Origin: Cricetomys ansorgei
Lineage: Eukaryota; Chordata; Mammalia; Rodentia; Nesomyidae
DNA: 64,000 nucleotides
Assembly: GCA_026225945.1 (NCBI GenBank)
Contig: JAMJFZ010004031.1
Location: forward strand, 5,636,001-5,700,000
Direction of reading: 5' to 3'
In this document: piece after piece, positions 12,101 to 21,600 of the stretch
How positions within the stretch are numbered: the stretch's first letter is position 1
Layout of the letters: each line of letters begins with the position of its first letter
Notes under the pieces: model-generated
Seen by the model: the letters and a program-made list of their open reading frames with translations, nothing else
What the model was told of the DNA's origin: nothing
The model's database searches: none
Position numbers and translations under genes: made by a program

Positions 12101-15100
12101 ATCCCCCGCCTTTTAAAGAAAGTTCCAGATTAAGCCATGCTTTAAAACTCCAATGACTTGCCTTCCACAGGCTATTGCACAAGGTGGTAAATACAAACTC
12201 TCCCAAGACAAAGAAGGATTCGTCTTAGAAATCCTCAAGACTGAGATTTCTGATGGTGGTCTTTATGCCTGTACAGTAAAGAATTCTGCTGGATCTGTGT
12301 CCTCCAGCTGCAAGCTAACAATAAAAGGTAAGTGGGGCGTGGTTCTTAACCTACATTTCCTAGAACACACTATTAAAACAGTTTCTGAATACACAGCATA
12401 CGTAATTCTAAAAGTAAATGTCTTCTAGTCTAGAAACACAGATTTACAGTCAATACATGCCTTTGTATTAGCAGGAAACGCATGCATATTACAGTCAATA
12501 CATGCCTTTGTATTAGCAGGAAACGCATGCATGATTATATGCCGTGCTATATGAGTTTTCACAGATCTTACCATCTGCTCCCGGGGGTCCTGAAGAATAA
12601 AGTCAGGCTGGTCTAGTGGCTCCAGCCTGTACTCACTGTGCTAAGTTAGGGCAGGAGGATGGAATTCCAGGTCAGCCTCAGTTATATAATGAATTTGAAG
12701 TCAGCCTGGAGTATATGAAGTCCTGGCTCAAAAATAAAAATAAATAATAAATAAAATTGAGTCAATATAAAATGGCAGTTTCTCTCTAAACTTTTAGCTT
12801 GCCATTTTCCAGGGAGTACAGAGCACAGAGTGAATGAGCCACACTTACAGCCCAGCTAAAATTAGTTCATTGCAAAAGATGAGTTTTCAGTGCTCAAAAT
12901 CTCCATAGTCCACACACCTAAACCACTGCCTCTGCTGTTCAGAATGTGCTTCCCATCGAGTCATAAAAATCACCTTCAGCTTAGTCTAGTTTAAGGAACC
13001 ATTACACCAATCTCAAAAGTCATGTGTGACAATTTTCTACAACTAAGACAGACAGAATTGGTGCTGCCTACATAACATACAGAAGCTGGCAACTGTCTTT
13101 GACTATATCACATAATACAATCTACAAAGGTAGAGAGGGAGGTCACTTTCCAACTAAGTCTATTTACAAGGTTTCTTTTTTAGCTGCAAAAGACACCGAG
13201 GCACAGAAAGTATCTACCCAGAAGACCTCAGAGGTTACATCTCAGAAAAAAGCAAGTGTCCAAGAGGAAACTTCTCAAAAAGCTCTAACTTCTGAAGAAA
13301 TCAAGGTGTCAGAGGTAAAATCTAAGGAAAAGTTAGCCATCAAGGAGGAAGCATCCAAAATTCTGATTTCTGAAGAGGTCAAGAAATCAGCAGCAGCCTC
13401 CCTGGAAAAATCCATTGTCCATGAAGAAGTCACCAAAACCTCACAGGCGTCAGAAGAAGTCAAGACTCACGCTGAGATCAAAGCACTGTCTACACAGATG
13501 AACATAACTGATGGTCAGAGAGTGACGTTGAAAGCCAACATCGCTGGCGCCACCGACGTGAAATGGGTACTGAACGGCATTGAGCTTACAAACTCAGAGG
13601 AATACAGATATGGAGTATCTGGCAGTGACCAAACCCTCACCATCAAGCAAGCCAGTCACAGGGACGAAGGGATTCTCACCTGCGTAGGCAAAACCAGCCA
13701 GGGAATCGTCAAGTGTCAGTATGACTTGACCCTGAGCAAGGAACTCTCAGATGCTCCAGCCTTCGTCTCACAACCCAGATCTCAAAACGTCAACGAAGGG
13801 CAAAACGTTCTCTTTTCCTGTGAGATCAGTGGGGAGCCGTCCCCTGAAATTGAATGGTTTAAAAACAACCTGCCAGTAAGTTTACGTTATGGATATATGT
13901 TGGAGAAAGTTTATCATGTCTCCAGCTAAAGACGTCAATGTCCTCTTCCTACTCTTTTAGATTTCCATATCTGCAAACGTCAGCGTGAGCCGCTCCAGGA
14001 ATGTGTATACTCTTGAAATCCGAAATGCATCTGTAAGCGACAGCGGAAAGTACACAATTAAGGCCAAAAATTTCCGTGGCCAATGCTCAGCCACAGCCTC
14101 CCTAACAGTCCTTCGTAAGTATATCTTGGCCATTTTCCTTAAGACCTCAGGTGAGAGATGCTTGGGTTTTAAACATTGAATTCTCAAAAGACCTAGTGAA
14201 ATTCTGTGTGTGAGACAGTCATCTTGTGTGAGTTCATCTTCATGATCAGAAATTTTGGTAAGTTATATTTTGGAAGTAAAGCTACCAACAGTCCTGCAAG
14301 ACTTTCAGAATATGTAATATGTGGATTATCTTATATATGGCTAATCACTTTTCTCCTAGTGATTTCTAGCACCTGCATGTAATGTTAGAAATGTAAGGAT
14401 CTTTTCTTGGAGCCTCTGAGCTAGCTCTTGACAAATGTATGTATATATGTATCGGCTTATGCTTCAACAGCATATTGTTTGGGTTTTGTGTCCTTGTGCG
14501 TTTAAATTTTCATTCTTGTTAAGTTGGCGTCAGATGTCACCAAGTAACCAGATGTCTTTGATGTCCCCTGTGTATCTGCTATGCTCCACAGCTCTAGTTG
14601 AAGAACCACCCAGAGAGGTAGTATTGAAAACAAGTGGTGACACGAGCTTCCAAGGAAGCTTCTCGTCTCAGTCAGTCCAAATGTCTGCCTCTAAGCAGGA
14701 GGCATCCTTCAGCAGCTTCAGCAGCAGCAGCGCTAGCAGCATGACTGAAATGAAATTTGCAAGCATGTCTGCCCAAAGCATGTCCTCCATGCAAGAGTCC
14801 TTTGTAGAAATGAGTTCCAGCAGTTTTATGGGAAAATCTAGTATGACACAACTGGAAAGCTCAACCAGTAGAATGCTCAAAGCAGGCGGAAGAGGTGAGC
14901 AATAAAATCCCTGGTAGAGGTAGACAAACTTCGTAACCTAGTATAGCTGTACTGCATAAAATTCAATAGAAAGCAAATAGATTGTTTTGGGTTCAGTGAT
15001 CCTAACACTTTTTGGTTGCTGTTCCATAAAGGCATCCCACCTAAAATTGAAGCTCTTCCCTCTGACATCAGCATCGATGAAGGCAAAGTTCTAACAGTAG

Positions 15101-16315
15101 CCTGTGCTTTTACTGGGGAGCCTACTCCAGAAATAACATGGTCCTGTGGTGGAAGGAAAATCCAAAACCAAGAACAACAAGGAAGATTCCACATTGAAAA
15201 CACAGACGACCTGACAACTCTGATCATCATGGATGTACAAAAACAAGATGGTGGACTTTATACCCTGAGCTTAGGGAATGAATTTGGATCTGACTCTGCC
15301 ACTGTGAATATTAATATCCGCTCTATGTAAGAGGGCCGGGGGGCTCTTATCCACTACACTCATTTCTAATCTTTTCCACATGAACTAATCTTTCTGATCT
15401 GTAAATATTTTAAGTAGTTTTGTATCCATCTAAATGAGTCACAGTTCCAAAAAATATGCATTTCAATCCTTTCATACTTGTTGACCTGAGAATATTTGCT
15501 AATGACATGTACATACTGTATATAGCCGGATTCACGGTTATAAAGTTTTGTACCATTTATTTTATGACATTTTACACTGTAACTTTTGAAACTAACCGTT
15601 GGTAGGAGAAAGTTTCTTATGGATCATGGAACGAATACCCTGCCGATACTTAATCTTTGTGCCTCAACATACTGTTGATGTCTAAGTATGCCTCAGTGGG
15701 TTGAGAAATTCCCCACTGAAGATGTGCTGTCCACCTAAAAGAAGATGTGTACATGTCCCTGATATGTACACCAATACCTACTGAATCGGAAATGTAAGGC
15801 ATTGGTGATGTTTGCATCTACCCTCCTGTAAGCAGCACTTTAACGTCTTACATTTTCTGATGATGTCACGCTTTAAATTATCATGACGAATACGACCAGA
15901 GCAAAGTGTAACGGCCAACACTTTGTTCGCTCATTTTCCACTGTCTGTGGCACAGAGAGTGCTTGGGTAGCTTGGGAAAAGTACCATCTCCTGGCCATCC
16001 CCTCGTTTAACCAAGCTATTCGAGTAGTCCTATGCCAGAGCAGTGCCAACTCCTGGAGGTCCCAGGTGCAGCCAATGCCTCGTGTGGTAGTTCTAAATTT
16101 AAATCACTCCTGTAACTGGGCAACTAAGCAATGAGCCGCAGCAAAATAACAAAACCATAGCAACAAATGAAGCTGTCGTTAAAACAATACTACCAACTGC
16201 CCACAAAAAAAAATTCAATTTGATGTAGTCCTTTTAATGCTGGTATAACAATTGGTAGTTATAAATGTTGGACCTCCTTGAGATAAACAAAATAAAGCAA
16301 GCTATCTGCACCTCA
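1..16315 (+). CDS. TTN: titin (3' part of gene, 17 exons in window)
   Basis: Titin is the giant sarcomeric scaffold and spring that runs from Z-disc to M-band. This is its C-terminal part: 11,287 exon bases, about 3,761 residues once one extra base is discounted. Seen: the A-band Ig/Fn3 series, the kinase, and ten M-band Ig domains separated by unique insertions, ending in a short C-terminal Ig and a TAA at 15328-15330. All introns are GT-AG. Exons up to the kinase exon begin and end in phase 1, as usual for titin A-band modules. The protein matches mammalian titin almost residue for residue. The left edge cuts an exon. Oddity: the exon at 4403-4979 is 577 bases instead of a multiple of three and carries a frameshift. 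PLEKHA3 follows in convergent orientation. Confidence 0.98.
252..539 (+). CDS. TTN: TTN exon, Ig domain A156
   Basis: 288 bases between cag at 249-251 and gtaagt at 540, phase 1 on both sides. It encodes one I-set Ig domain (PTIDLSTMPQKTIHV... to TIKVIIL) with the core tryptophan in AASWFFAG and the DTGEY F-strand signature. Confidence 0.96.
640..939 (+). CDS. TTN: TTN exon, Fn3 domain A157
   Basis: 300 bases, phase 1 to 1, acceptor tag at 637-639 and donor gtaag at 940. One Fn3 domain starts at DKPGPPTGP and has the conserved SWEPPELDGGAPLSGY segment. The junction codon to the next exon reads Ser. Confidence 0.96.
1438..1740 (+). CDS. TTN: TTN exon, Fn3 domain A158
   Basis: 303 bases, acceptor cag ending at 1437, donor gtaaat at 1741. 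One Fn3 domain (IPGPPETLQIFDVSRDG... to KPIVAMDPI) with the TWYPPEDDGG and YEHRITAIN signatures. The upstream intron carries a purine-rich stretch at about 1126-1210. Confidence 0.96.
1943..2245 (+). CDS. TTN: TTN exon, Fn3 domain A159
   Basis: 303 bases, acceptor cag ending at 1942, donor gtaaga at 2246, phase 1 to 1. One Fn3 domain from APPGKPQNPRVTDTT to TVKVTEML. Confidence 0.96.
2349..2933 (+). CDS. TTN: TTN exon, Ig A160 and Fn3 A161
   Basis: 585 bases, acceptor cag ending at 2348, donor gtaagt at 2934. It encodes an Ig domain (EYPDYELDERYQEG..., core CKWTKEG, DSGTYDL) followed directly by an Fn3 domain (SPNTPEGPLEYDDIQ...). Confidence 0.96.
3064..3369 (+). CDS. TTN: TTN exon, Fn3 domain A162
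   Basis: 306 bases, acceptor tag ending at 3063, donor gtaagc at 3370. One Fn3 domain (NPPEPPSNPPEVLDVTKSS... to PVVCKDPF). Confidence 0.96.
3493..3792 (+). CDS. TTN: TTN exon, Fn3 domain A163
   Basis: 300 bases, acceptor cag ending at 3492, donor gtaagt at 3793. One Fn3 domain (DKPSQPGELEIL... to SIKTKLT) with LQWEKPECDGGKEILGY. In the 610-base intron that follows I see no gene or clear repeat. Confidence 0.96.
4403..4979 (+). CDS. TTN: TTN exon, Ig A164 and Ig A165, with a one-base frameshift
   Basis: Acceptor cag ending at 4402, donor gtattt at 4980. The exon encodes two tandem Ig domains. It is 577 bases, although the flanking exons require phase 1 to phase 1 (576). Frame 1 reads A164 through TCVATNEVG; after the ggg at 4651-4653 it becomes RSRNQ and meets TAG at 4669-4671. 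Frame +1 from the same point reads the expected linker KLLLQAAPQF and the whole of A165 up to the donor. This is an extra G in a short G run, either an assembly error or a real truncating variant. Confidence 0.95.
5073..5378 (+). CDS. TTN: TTN exon, Fn3 domain A166
   Basis: 306 bases, acceptor cag ending at 5072, donor gtgagt at 5379, phase 1 to 1. One Fn3 domain (DKPDKPTGPIVIEALLKNS... to IVIIKSPF). The frame is back to normal relative to A165. Confidence 0.96.
5648..6241 (+). CDS. TTN: TTN exon, Fn3 A167 and Ig A168
   Basis: 594 bases, acceptor cag ending at 5647, donor gtaaga at 6242. The Fn3 domain (EKPSVPGRPTITAVTK...) is followed by an Ig domain (APHFKEELRNLNVRYQ...). In known titin, A168-A170 is the docking site for the ubiquitin ligases MURF1/MURF2; this exon supplies A168. 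Confidence 0.96.
6359..12039 (+). CDS. TTN: TTN giant M-band exon MEX1 (A169-A170, kinase, M1-M7 start)
   Basis: This 5,681-base exon has acceptor tag ending at 6358 and donor gtaacc at 12040, phase 1 to 0. In order: Ig A169 (about 6362-6650), Fn3 A170 (6654-6940), titin kinase (7045-7820) with its autoinhibitory tail, Ig M1 (7987-8275), M2 (8362-8640) and M3 (8674-8950). Next come the long is2 insertion rich in Arg and Ser-Pro (8950-10410), M4 (10417-10690), is3, M5 (10981-11255), is4 with KSP motifs (11280-11370), M6 (11455-11725), is5 with a 39-bp tandem repeat, and the first half of M7. The open frame runs on to a stop at 12154-12156, but that is intron read-through: the next exon continues M7 from the donor at 12040. 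Confidence 0.97.
7045..7960 (+). other. TTN: titin kinase domain and regulatory tail
   Basis: Glycine loop LGRGEFG, ATP-site lysine in MAKFVKV (codon 7135-7137), catalytic-loop aspartate in GHFDIRPEN (codon 7408-7410), and EFG (7468-7476) where kinases usually have DFG. The P+1 tyrosine pair is APEYYAPE (7534-7539). The tail contains the helix and ARISCGGAIRSQ segment that blocks the active site in the known structure. It is a mechanosensing scaffold or pseudokinase that binds NBR1. The EFG is the normal titin state, not damage. Confidence 0.95.
11280..11370 (+). other. TTN: KSP phosphorylation motif cluster, titin is4
   Basis: Four VKSP-type motifs follow closely (RVKSPEP, RVKSPET, TVKSPKR, RVKSPEP). 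The KSP motifs of this insertion are known substrates of proline-directed kinases in developing muscle. Confidence 0.9.
11779..11880 (+). repeat. TTN: coding 39-bp tandem repeat in titin is5
   Basis: The units are 11779-11817, 11818-11856 and a shortened 24-bp unit at 11857-11880, all in frame. Each ends in ESAEA and the next begins KK. It lengthens the hydrophilic, probably helical M6-M7 linker compared with the human linker. Confidence 0.9.
12171..12327 (+). CDS. TTN: TTN exon MEX2, second half of Ig M7
   Basis: 157 bases, acceptor cag ending at 12170, donor gtaagt at 12328, phase 0 to 1. It completes Ig M7 (AIAQGGKYKLSQDKEG... to SSCKLTIK). Confidence 0.96.
12444..12532 (+). repeat. perfect 45-bp tandem duplication in TTN intron
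   Basis: Two copies, 12444-12488 and 12489-12532, begin ttacagtcaatacatg and end in the alternating run gcatgcat. No mismatch is visible. Confidence 0.95.
12595..12760 (+). mobile_element. degenerate B1-like SINE
   Basis: A diverged B1-type body (gcaggaggatgg, gtcagcctggagtatat) ends in an A-rich AAATAA tail. Lies in the TTN MEX2-MEX3 intron; the rest of that intron (12761-13183) shows nothing recognisable. Confidence 0.6.
13184..13875 (+). CDS. TTN: TTN exon MEX3, is6, Ig M8 and first half of M9
   Basis: 692 bases, acceptor tag ending at 13183, donor gtaagt at 13876, phase 1 to 0. The first 300 bases encode the Lys/Glu/Ser-rich is6 insertion with QKxS- and SEE-type repeats. Ig M8 (MNITDGQRVTLKANI...) and the start of M9 (SDAPAFVSQPRSQ...) follow. 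Confidence 0.96.
13961..14114 (+). CDS. TTN: TTN exon MEX4, second half of Ig M9
   Basis: 154 bases, acceptor tag ending at 13960, donor gtaagt at 14115, phase 0 to 1. It completes M9 (ISISANVSVSRSRN... to SLTVL). Confidence 0.96.
14592..14894 (+). CDS. TTN: TTN exon MEX5, is7 (alternatively spliced cassette)
   Basis: 303 bases (101 codons), phase 1 on both sides, so it can be skipped without a frameshift. It encodes the Ser/Met-rich is7 (SFSSFSSSSASSM, MSAQSMSSMQ). In known titin, MEX5 is alternatively spliced (Mex5+ and Mex5-) and is7 binds calpain-3. Confidence 0.95.
15032..15330 (+). CDS. TTN: TTN last coding exon MEX6, Ig M10
   Basis: Acceptor aag ending at 15031. One Ig domain (GIPPKIEALPSDISIDEG...) ends NINIRSM and TAA at 15328-15330. 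M10 binds obscurin and OBSL1 at the M-band, and mutations in this exon in people cause tibial muscular dystrophy. One extra glutamine (QEQQGRF) relative to the human form as I recall it. Confidence 0.97.
15331..16315 (+). other. TTN: TTN 3'UTR
   Basis: About 1 kb of AT-rich, repeat-free sequence runs from the stop codon to a polyadenylation signal. The end at about 16315 is estimated from the signal and the GT-rich sequence just after it (tgtgtggttggttgtttt). Confidence 0.85.
16291..16296 (+). terminator. TTN: TTN polyadenylation signal AATAAA
   Basis: Canonical AATAAA about 960 bases after the stop, followed about 25-40 bases later by a GT-rich downstream element. Confidence 0.85.
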
Positions 16316-16683
16316 AAATGTGTGGTTGGTTGTTTTCTGTGCAATTCCGGAGAGGGAATTATAGCTTCCCCACACAGCACACAGATTACCATAGACAGGA
16401 TAAAGAACCCTAAGTTCCAAATGGCCAATGTTAAAAACTTAGTCAAAGCAAATGTTTAGATCACTATAGTGAGTGAATTCATCAACTTTCTTTAAAAGCC
16501 TAGAAATACTTCTCAGGAATAAATTTATCCCCAAAAGTTTGTCTTCTAAAATTATCAAGAAAAATAGTTCAGTGGGAAATAATCCAACTAAAATACTACA
16601 GCTGTGAGTAGAGCAAAAAACAAGTCTTGAGACTAAAGATCTTAAGTAGTGCCGTTCTCCCGGGCTTTTAAAAACTACTGATA

Positions 16684-16895
16684 GGGCTGGACAGATGGCT
16701 CAGTAGTTAAGAGCACTGGCTGGCTGCTCTCCCAGGGGACTGGAATTCAATTCCCAACACCCACATACTGGTTCACAACTGTCTATAACTCCAGTTCCAG
16801 AGGATCTGACTCCCTCTTTGGGGCACCAAGCATGCATATGATATACATACATACATGCAGGCAAAGCAGCCATTCCCGTTAAAAAAAAAAAAATT
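16684..16895 (+). mobile_element. B3/B2-type SINE
   Basis: tRNA-derived head (gggctggacagatggctcag), the B3-type body with aactccagttccagaggatc, the catacatacatgcaggcaaa segment and a poly-A tail at 16880-16892. Confidence 0.85.
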
Positions 16896-17719
16896 TAAAG
16901 CAACTGATAACTACTTAGTACTAAAATATCTCATGCCATAAAAACCTATACTCGTACACTTCAGTTAGCGAAGAGCAATTATAAACATACAAAGACGATC
17001 ACTTGTCTAAAGTGACATCAATATTAACTGTTAAGTGGCCAAAAGCTGAAAAACATAAAACAAAAACGGACCTTAACTTTTATTCTCCTAAAGACCACCT
17101 TAGGTCTTTATTATCTTATTCAGCAAGTTCTGTGGTTCAAGTCAGGTTTCCTAAAAGCGGCTCTTGCTTCAGCACAGTCTTGAGCACTATCCTTACAGCT
17201 ACCCACCTTAGTGGAGAGGCGCCCTGCTCACACGTCTGCCTGCTTACCTGGCAAGCACTTGGGAGGAGCTACACAGTAGGGATTCTAGACGGTGATTCTT
17301 ATCAGCTAGTGCCTTGAATTACTCTCGCAGAAAAGGGCAACAGGACAGAGGACAAAGGCAATACAAGAACAGAGTTATCAGCAAGACCCTAACCTGATCT
17401 CATAGGGACCTAACCTCATAGAGAGCACAATGCCACCGACATATTAAGCAAGGAGTCCCTTCGCGTGCCCCTTAAAATCAATCAGCAGCTACAGTCTTTG
17501 GATCTGGGGAGGGGAGGAGAAGTGGCAGAAGAGGATGGGCAGATGAGAGAGTCCCTGTTGAACAGGGTGGTTCTCTGCTTCCTGGGGCAGCTAAACAGTG
17601 GACACTCAAGAAACTTCGAGTGAGATCTCAACACCTATCCTGGGGAAGCTGGAGGGAGCTAATAGCATCAACTGGACATCTCACTTTACATAACTGCTTG
17701 CACTTCAAAATGAGAGACA

Positions 17720-18050
17720 AGGGCTGGAAAGATAACTAGGCCAGCAGATGAGTTGGACAAGCATGAGGACCTGAGTTCATCCCCCATTAAACTACACACA
17801 CATATGCACGCACACATGCATGCACACACTCGTATATGTAATGGGGGCATGGATTTGTAATCCCAGTGCTGGGGAGGGGGAAACAAGAAGGATCCTGGGG
17901 CTTGCAGCCAGCCCAGCCTAGTCAGGGAGCCTTGGACCAATGAGACCCTGCCTCCAAGAAACTCTGAGGGCAGCACCTGAAAAGGAATGACATCCAGAAT
18001 TGTCCTCTGGCCTCCACGGGCAACTGTACACCCACTCACACAGGAACGGG
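17720..18050 (+). mobile_element. tRNA-derived SINE, composite
   Basis: Begins agggctggaaagataactag with gacctgagttcatccccc, contains a CA-rich stretch, then taatcccagtgctggggagg and a final ctctggcctccacgggcaac segment. Subfamily uncertain. Confidence 0.65.
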
Positions 18051-19439
18051 ATGGAGAGGCGGATTCCCTGGTGACTCGGGCTTTGGCGTGCAGGCAATCA
18101 CTTGCTTCTTACCAACAATAGTACATGATGACTGGATCTGCCTTGTCAGCTCCTAGGTCTTGGTGTGCCTGGGAAGGGGAGGGGAAGGGAGGGGCGGCAA
18201 CCTCTTTCAAGAGGAGAAGGAGTGTGCTGAAGCCAAGGATAATTTGCCTTTTTCACCTCTTGGCTGGGCCATAGGACACTGCCATCTGGAACACTGAGGG
18301 GACTGCACTAGGAGATGGAGGCTGGGCTGTGTCCCTGGCTCCTCCCACTTTCCACTGAGAGGGATGGTATTGCTCCTTCCAGCCTTCCTACCTTCAATAA
18401 TCCCAGAAATGGTCTCTGGTTCCTCAGTGCCATTGCCTCATCTCCAAGTCAGATTAGTATTCCTCTCACTATTCCCATCGACAGGGGGCATGAGAGCGCA
18501 GAAAGAAAAAACTACATATATACACAGCCCTCCCAGATTCCAACCCATTTAATCCACAAAACTTGCTGGCGGCCCTCAATACCATCCTGCCCTTTCTTTC
18601 CTTGATTTCTTCCTTTTTGATAACCTAAATCCTGGTTACACGATAAACAGAGTATGTTGAAATTACACATCTGCATTCAAGATGTGTGAAGTGACCTGAA
18701 TGTTAACCTCGAATCTAGGATCTACTTACTAATTTGTATGAGTTGGGGCTGGTTATTGAAATTCACCAATCCTCGGTGTTCTCATCCACACGATGGTAAC
18801 AACACTCTCAATATTGTTGTGAACTTTAGGCAAGTTGCTACATGTGAAGTTCATATAGTGGTGCTTAGCACGGCATCCAAGATACACAAGCAATAGTTCT
18901 TATTAGGGGCCACTATGTAGAAGGAAGCTACCCTAGGTCTCACTGATGTTCATCAAATGTATTAGTTTGATAGAGCAGTTGCAAACAAGCTCCACTGAGT
19001 GGCTTGCACAACAGAAAGAAACTCAGTTCCAGAGATTAGAAATCCAACATTATGCCTCTGCAGGGTTGTTCCTGACAGCTGGGGGGTTGGGGGAGGAGCT
19101 GTCCCAAGTCTCTCGGTTCATGCGTGTCCGTCTCCCAATTTCTCCCCATTAGGGCACCCGTCATGCTGGATTAGGATTTACCTTCACTTTCTCTCTCCAA
19201 AGATCCTATCTCAAATAGGGTCACATCCTGAGGTACTAGAGTTTGAGAACCAAAATATCTTTTGGGAAAGAAAAAAATTCAACTTGTAACACTAGGAATG
19301 ACTGCCATATATAAAGTTTCTTAGAACATTTTGATGGAATCATTCAAAATATGGGTGTCCTCTACCCAACAGTAGTGGGTTATAGAACAAAAACACATGG
19401 CAGTAGGGAAGTAGATGATCCAGAAATAGTCAGTTAAAA

Positions 19440-19597
19440 AACCTGGATGGCTAGGCGGTGGGTGGAGCACTTGGGAGGCAGAAGCAGGTATTTATGACTT
19501 CAAGGCCAGCCTGGTCTACAGAGTGAGTTCCAGGACAGCCAGAGTTAGAACAGAGAAGCCCAGTCTTGAAAAATAAAATAAAAATAAAATAAAAAAA
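19440..19597 (+). mobile_element. B1 SINE
   Basis: B1 body (aaggccagcctggtctacag, agtgagttccaggacagcca) with an AAAATA-rich tail. Confidence 0.9.
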
Positions 19598-20499
19598 CCC
19601 TAAATAATAAAATTGGCAAGGTCCAGTTTCCTTGCATTGGAGAGTAGTCTGCTGGGTAAACATCCCCAATCCTGGGTAGACACAGGATCTAGGGATCTGC
19701 ATCCCAAAGCTACAGATTACAAAAGCTTGGTTTTGTCTTTGACTGTTCCCAAGTATTTCCTCTGTTCCTAGGGATGTCTGTTAACAGACATTCCTGCATG
19801 ATTCCTCCTGAAGCAGAGGAAGTGATAATGGCCACCCCTGAAACACCTGGGAGACCCCGTGCTCTGAATTCCCTTCCTTATGCAATCAGGAGAGGCTGAT
19901 TAATATGATTTATGTAAGCCCCTCCCCACCAGATGCTCCTCAACCAACAGAGCCTTAAGGGCTAAGGTTCCTTGCTAGGGATTAAGTAGGTATAAACTCC
20001 CTAAATTAAAAGGGACAACTCCAGGGTTTTAGAGGGAACCTTGGTGCCAAACAGCCTTAGAGGAACACAGGGTCAGAATTCTTCCCTGGAACTGCTGCAC
20101 ATGACTGAAGTCAGCATCTAATTAACAGCTACCAGCTCAAAAAACACCATAATCTGCTTTGAGATTCTGGTCAGGTGAGAAATAAAGGTCCTACTAGCTG
20201 CCCAATCTGCTGTGATATTTGATCCATGTCCATAAGGAGGCTCAGCTATCCCTCCTATACCCCCACTTCCGGGCTTAGAACAACAACTCAAGCTGGAGGA
20301 AGGTGGCATCAAACTATCTTTTTAACATAAACAAAGTCTGCTACAGAGAATTCGGACAATGGAGATACCCACAGGAGGGAGAGCCAAAAGTGAAAAAACA
20401 CTGAAATTCAACTTAGGGCAAGAAAAGATTCGTTTCACTTACAGTTTCTGAACCAGTTCATCCAGCGAAGCCAGAGCAGGAGTGAGGTAGGAACTGAAG

Positions 20500-20700
20500 C
20501 GGAGACCATGGAAGAACTCCGCTCCCAGGCTCACTGCCTATGCTCCCTTGTTTTCTTAAATAAGCCAGGACCACCCTGGGGTGGCTCCGCCCACAGTGAG
20601 CTAGGCCCATCCCACATCAATCATTACTCAAGAAAAAGGCCCTCAGACAAGCCCACAGGCCAATCTTATGGAGCCAGTTTCTCTGTTTACAGGGACAACA
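20500..20700 (-). mobile_element. longer rodent interspersed repeat, fragment (same family as 21355, 39735, 53360)
   Basis: Contains ggaccaccctggggtggctc, a catcaatcattactcaag segment and an aggccaatcttatggag segment, the reverse complement of part of the element seen on + at 21355-21600. Family name not assigned. Confidence 0.6.
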
Positions 20701-20746
20701 GCAAAAGCCCTTCAGCTTTTTATTTTTTTTAAAAAAGAAAACCTAA

Positions 20747-20905
20747 CCGGGAAGTAGCGGCGGAAGCCTTTAATCCCAGCACCCGGGAGGCAGAGGCAGG
20801 TGGATCTCTGTGAGTTCGAGGCCAGCCTGGTCTACAGAGTGAGTTCCAAGACTGCCAGAGTTACAACAGAGAAACCCTGTTAAAAAACCAGGAAAACCAA
20901 AAAGA
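20747..20905 (+). mobile_element. B1 SINE
   Basis: Near full-length B1 with tttaatcccagcacccggga, gccagcctggtctacagagt and the variant tail ccagagttacaacagagaaa. Confidence 0.93.
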
Positions 20906-20925
20906 GAGAGAAAGAAAAAAGAAAG

Positions 20926-20946
20926 CAGACAGACAGACAGACAGAC
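20926..20946 (+). repeat. (CAGA)n microsatellite
   Basis: About five cagA units just after the B1 tail. Confidence 0.9.
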
Positions 20947-21354
20947 TTCATTTAGGGTACAATTTGGTCATCCTCTCAGAAAGCTGAGGCCTGAAACAAC
21001 AAACACTGAAACTTGACTGGCATCTACAAGAGACAGGAAATGGGGTGCTTACCTGAGCCAGCATGTCATGGCGGCAGCAGCAGCAGTGAAGGGTTTTCTA
21101 GAAACTGTATCACTGAGTACTAGAGTAAAAACAAAACCCTCATTTTTTCATCCCTCAAATACCCTGACAAAATACTCTGATTGGGGAGGGTTGGTTTGAA
21201 GGAATGGCCTCCTGAGAGTCCTTAGAATGTTTAAGGTAGGGCGGCACCATGGTAATGGAGGTTTCTTGTGAGGTAAGTGCTAAGAGGACATTATTCTATA
21301 CTAAGAATCATCTGGACTTGTCACGACTGAGAAAAAATGCCCATCACAATTGTC

Positions 21355-21600
21355 CTGGTTTGTTTATGTCAACGTGACATAAACTAGACTCATCTGGAAG
21401 GAGGGAACCTCAATGGAGTAAATACCTCCATAAGATCTGGCTGTAGGGCATTTTCTTAGTGACTGAAGTCCTGTTTAAGTTCCTACCTGACTTCCTTCCT
21501 CAATGAACAGTGATGTGCAGGCTAAATAAACCCTTTCCTCTCCAAATTGCTTTTGGTCATGGTGTTTCATCAGTAGGACAATGATGTAACAAAACTCAGA
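21355..21600 (+). mobile_element. longer rodent interspersed repeat
   Basis: Starts near tgtcaacgtgacataaacta, continues gactcatctggaaggaggga, and ends with ctaaataaaccctttcctct and gcttttggtcatggtgtttc, typical of a common rodent repeat whose Repbase name I cannot assign safely. Confidence 0.65.

Noticed and set aside
12040..12156. Continuation of the big titin frame past 12039 as coding
   Set aside because: The gtaacc donor is at 12040 and the following exon completes Ig M7 in phase. The extra residues (VTSSKMSFSC...) do not resemble an Ig strand.
16265..16459. Small open frames after the TTN polyadenylation signal
   Set aside because: Short, without conserved motifs, and overlapping on both strands.
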